DNA of 64,000 bases from Echinicola arenosa (GTDB lineage: Bacteria; Bacteroidota; Bacteroidia; Cytophagales; Cyclobacteriaceae): the NCBI RefSeq assembly GCF_014841125.1, contig NZ_JACYTQ010000002.1, forward strand, positions 806,001-870,000, in the 5' to 3' direction. The position numbers and the translations under genes were made by a program. Shown piece by piece: positions 62,298 through 64,000 of this stretch; positions within the stretch are counted from its first letter, which is position 1, and each line of letters opens with the position of its first letter. The notes under the pieces were generated by a model, which was not told where the DNA came from, did not search any database, and worked only from the letters and a program-made list of their open reading frames with translations.

Positions 62298-62723
62298 ATG
62301 AAAATAGAAACACATATTCACATCCAATCGACACCTGAAAAAGTATGGAGTGTTTTAATGGACTTTGAAACTTATCCACAATGGAATCCTTTTATTAAAA
62401 GTGTAAAGGGCAAAATTCAATTAGGTCAAAGAATTACAGTGGATCTTCAAGGAATGACCTTCAAACCCAAAATTATAAAGTATCATAAGAACCGCTCTTT
62501 CTCTTGGCTGGGCAAGCTCTTATTCCAAGGGATTTTTGATGGACAGCACAGCTTCGATTTAGTAGAAAATAAATATGGAGGTACGGACTTTATCCAAAGT
62601 GAAAAGTTCTCCGGACTTTTGGTGCCATTCCTGAAAAGTAAACTTCTCAACGAAACATTGCCTGCTTTTGAACTGATGAATAAAAAGCTAAAAGAAAGGG
62701 TAGAAGCTACATCAATTTTATAA
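62298..62723 (+). CDS. SRPBCC domain protein
   Basis: A 141-residue polyketide-cyclase-like protein: THIHIQSTPEKVWSVLMDFETYPQWNPFIKSVKG is the standard opening, GTDFIQSEKFSGLLVPFLKSKLLNETLPAFELMNKKLKERVE the closing helix. It has no signal peptide and an unknown ligand. It lies 60 bp after the Crp/Fnr gene behind the Fnr-type box, so it is a likely target. Confidence 0.84.
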   Translation: MKIETHIHIQSTPEKVWSVLMDFETYPQWNPFIKSVKGKIQLGQRITVDLQGMTFKPKIIKYHKNRSFSWLGKLLFQGIFDGQHSFDLVENKYGGTDFIQSEKFSGLLVPFLKSKLLNETLPAFELMNKKLKERVEATSIL

Positions 62724-62752
62724 ATTTATACTAGACCTTTCTAATTGGTTCC

Positions 62753-63220
62753 ATGCAAGTAAAAAAGCCTCTAGTTGATAAAACATTCCTTTTAAGCAAA
62801 TTCCCTGGTAAAGGCGGCTGGACTTACACCATTATCCCTGAGATACAACCAGGAAAACACACTCACTTTGGCTGGGTGACTGTCAGGGGCAGCATTGATG
62901 GTTATCCATTGGAACACTATAAATTAATGCCCTTTGGAAATGGCCAACTCTTTCTTCCAGTAAAAGCGGCCATAAGAAAGAAGATTAAAAAAGAGGCTGG
63001 TGATCAGGTTAGGGTCATTCTTCATTTGGATGAAACTCCCCTTAAAATCCCTAGCGAACTTCTAGAGTGCTTTGATTACGAACCCAAAGTGGCCCTTGAT
63101 AACTTTCATAGACTTCCTGAATCAGAGCAAAAAGCTTACATAGATTGGATTTATGCTGCAAAAAAAGAAGAAACCAAAGCAAACAGAATTGCAAAAATGA
63201 TGGAAAAACTTCTGCAATAG
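62753..63220 (+). CDS. DUF1905/YdeI-like protein
   Basis: A 155-residue two-part protein. The N-terminal half (GGWTYTIIPEIQ, FGWVTVRGSIDGYPLEHYKLMPFGNGQLFLPVKAAIRKKI) matches DUF1905, a small beta-barrel. The C-terminal helix pair (LPESEQKAYIDWIYAAKKEETKANRIAKMMEKLLQ) matches the YdeI/OmdA domain. This arrangement is common, and bacteriocin protection has been reported for YdeI. It begins 29 bp after the SRPBCC gene, so it probably belongs to the same Fnr-box-controlled transcript. Confidence 0.83.
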   Translation: MQVKKPLVDKTFLLSKFPGKGGWTYTIIPEIQPGKHTHFGWVTVRGSIDGYPLEHYKLMPFGNGQLFLPVKAAIRKKIKKEAGDQVRVILHLDETPLKIPSELLECFDYEPKVALDNFHRLPESEQKAYIDWIYAAKKEETKANRIAKMMEKLLQ

Positions 63221-63302
63221 CTGCTCAATTCAACTCTACTATCAAAAGCGATCACAACAACTAACCGAAAAACAAGTATTTGATACTTTCATCAAACAAT
63301 TA

Positions 63303-63333
63303 ATAGGCAAAAGAAGTTAAATGCCTATTTTCA
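63303..63333 (+). terminator. Possible weak terminator before the last sulfatase
   Basis: AATAGGCA (63303-63309, with flanking A) pairs with TGCCTATT (63322-63329) across about 12 nt, and a short T run follows. The stem is AT-rich, so it is weak. No promoter element was recognised before the sulfatase. Confidence 0.3.
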
Positions 63334-63435
63334 TTCTAACAGTTTCGCTGAAAAAATAACTCTCAACCGAAATGGTTATCAATTGATTTTTAAAGCATTT
63401 TAATTATACAATAATCCCATAGTAAATTCTAACTC

Positions 63436-64000
63436 ATGAATTCATTTTTCCGAAGAATCGTTTTAATCATACTCATTGTCACAGTATCCTTTTTGAAGGC
63501 CCATAGCCAATCGAGGCCCAACATTGTGTGGATAACTTCTGAAGACAATTCCAAACATTACCTTTCTCTATTTGATTCGAATGGAATATCTACACCCAAC
63601 ATAGAACGATTAGCAGTTACTGGGCTGACCTTTGACCATGCCTTTTCTAATGCCCCCGTTTGTAGTGTTGCTAGATCTACTCTAATCTCTGGCTGTTATG
63701 CACCGCGTGTTGGTGTTCAATTTCATCGAAAGCTTCAAAAAGTACCCCTGCCTAATGGTCTCAAAATGTTTCCAACCTATTTAAGAGAGGCAGGATATTA
63801 CACGACCAATAATGCCAAAGAGGATTACAACTTCATCAAAAATGATGGTGCCTGGGATGACTCGTCCAATAAGGCTTCATACAAAAACCGAAAAGAAGGC
63901 CAACCATTTTTCCATGTCTTCAACATAGCCATTACCCATGAAGGCAGCCTCCACTTTGATGAAAACGTAATAGATAAAATACCGCTCGAGGAACTTCCAG
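63436..64000 (+). CDS. Sulfatase (S1 family) with unusual CSVAR maturation motif, truncated by window edge
   Basis: The first 188 residues of a sulfatase. A signal peptide (cut near AHSQ) leads into SRPNIVWITSEDNSKHYLSLFDSNGISTPNIERLA. The maturation motif is VCSVARSTLISG (Cys76): Val stands where formylglycine-generating enzymes normally see Pro (CxPxR). GKWHLG is also absent; its place is taken by TTNNAKEDYNF. CSVARST with NNAKEDYN is, from memory, a recognised S1 subgroup rather than decay. The gene continues past 64000. Confidence 0.85.
   Translation, partial: MNSFFRRIVLIILIVTVSFLKAHSQSRPNIVWITSEDNSKHYLSLFDSNGISTPNIERLAVTGLTFDHAFSNAPVCSVARSTLISGCYAPRVGVQFHRKLQKVPLPNGLKMFPTYLREAGYYTTNNAKEDYNFIKNDGAWDDSSNKASYKNRKEGQPFFHVFNIAITHEGSLHFDENVIDKIPLEELP

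Noticed and set aside
63302-63328. ATAGGCA...TGCCTAT as another TetR operator
   Set aside because: The arms differ in sequence (no GTCT/AGAC core) and are 12 bp apart; it fits a weak terminator better.
1-64000. CRISPR arrays, tRNA/rRNA genes, prophage, insertion sequences, toxin-antitoxin pairs
   Set aside because: Looked for repeats with regular spacing, cloverleaf arms, transposases, integrases and phage proteins; none was recognised by eye. A covariance-model scan could still find small RNAs.

Overview
The window is AT-rich bacterial DNA that reads as Bacteroidota, most likely a marine member of the Cytophagales (Cyclobacteriaceae-like). The evidence is two SusC/SusD outer-membrane pairs, a FecI/FecR-type sigma/anti-sigma pair, a SusC with an N-terminal STN domain, many short lipoproteins, almost no Shine-Dalgarno sequences, and several promoters with the Bacteroidota -7 element TAnnTTTG. 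I see no rRNA, tRNA, CRISPR array, phage or intact insertion sequence. The genus is inference.

Layout. 1-6100: housekeeping and stress genes (type II NADH dehydrogenase, YebC, YjjX-like NTPase, thioredoxin, nitroreductase, VOC protein). 6115-13122: an MliC-domain lipoprotein, two sulfatases, TfoX, an MFS transporter and a TetR-family regulator. 13202-15345: methionine sulfoxide repair (MsrA and a thioredoxin-MsrB fusion) with a decayed glycosidase gene between them. 15396-33065: lipoproteins, two polysaccharide-uptake loci (SusC + SusD-like-2; SusC-STN + SusD + FecR + ECF sigma) and a TPR lipoprotein. 33292-36291: two sulfatases. 36708-39116: an MBOAT/SGNH O-acylation pair. 39234-43353: a TonB-dependent siderophore-type receptor with a PepSY membrane protein and a small membrane protein. 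43414-46300: an L-fuconate dehydratase-type enolase with a sodium:solute symporter. 46716-55400: a metalloprotease-like lipoprotein with a discoidin domain, an S9 peptidase, a DUF4919 protein, a fifth sulfatase and a YfiT/DinB protein. 55621-57335: a GT4 glycosyltransferase overlapping a sulfotransferase. 57413-63220: AlkD, a PHP hydrolase, envelope lipoproteins, and a Crp/Fnr regulator with two small enzymes or binding proteins. A sixth sulfatase runs off the right edge.

Together these genes suggest a cell that strips and imports sulfated, probably fucose-containing, glycans: surface SusCD capture, periplasmic sulfatases, sodium-coupled uptake and fuconate dehydration. No intact polysaccharide lyase or classical glycoside hydrolase is visible; the one glycosidase found is broken.

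The most interesting non-coding signal is a 16-bp palindrome, TAGGTCTnnAGACCTA. It occurs four times, always between genes: before the TetR-type regulator gene, 10 bp before a sulfatase start codon, before the symporter/fuconate dehydratase pair, and before the TPR lipoprotein. It looks like the operator of a TetR-controlled sulfated-glycan regulon. A second signal is an Fnr-type box overlapping the stop codon of the Crp/Fnr gene, with a similar box before the glycosyltransferase/sulfotransferase pair.
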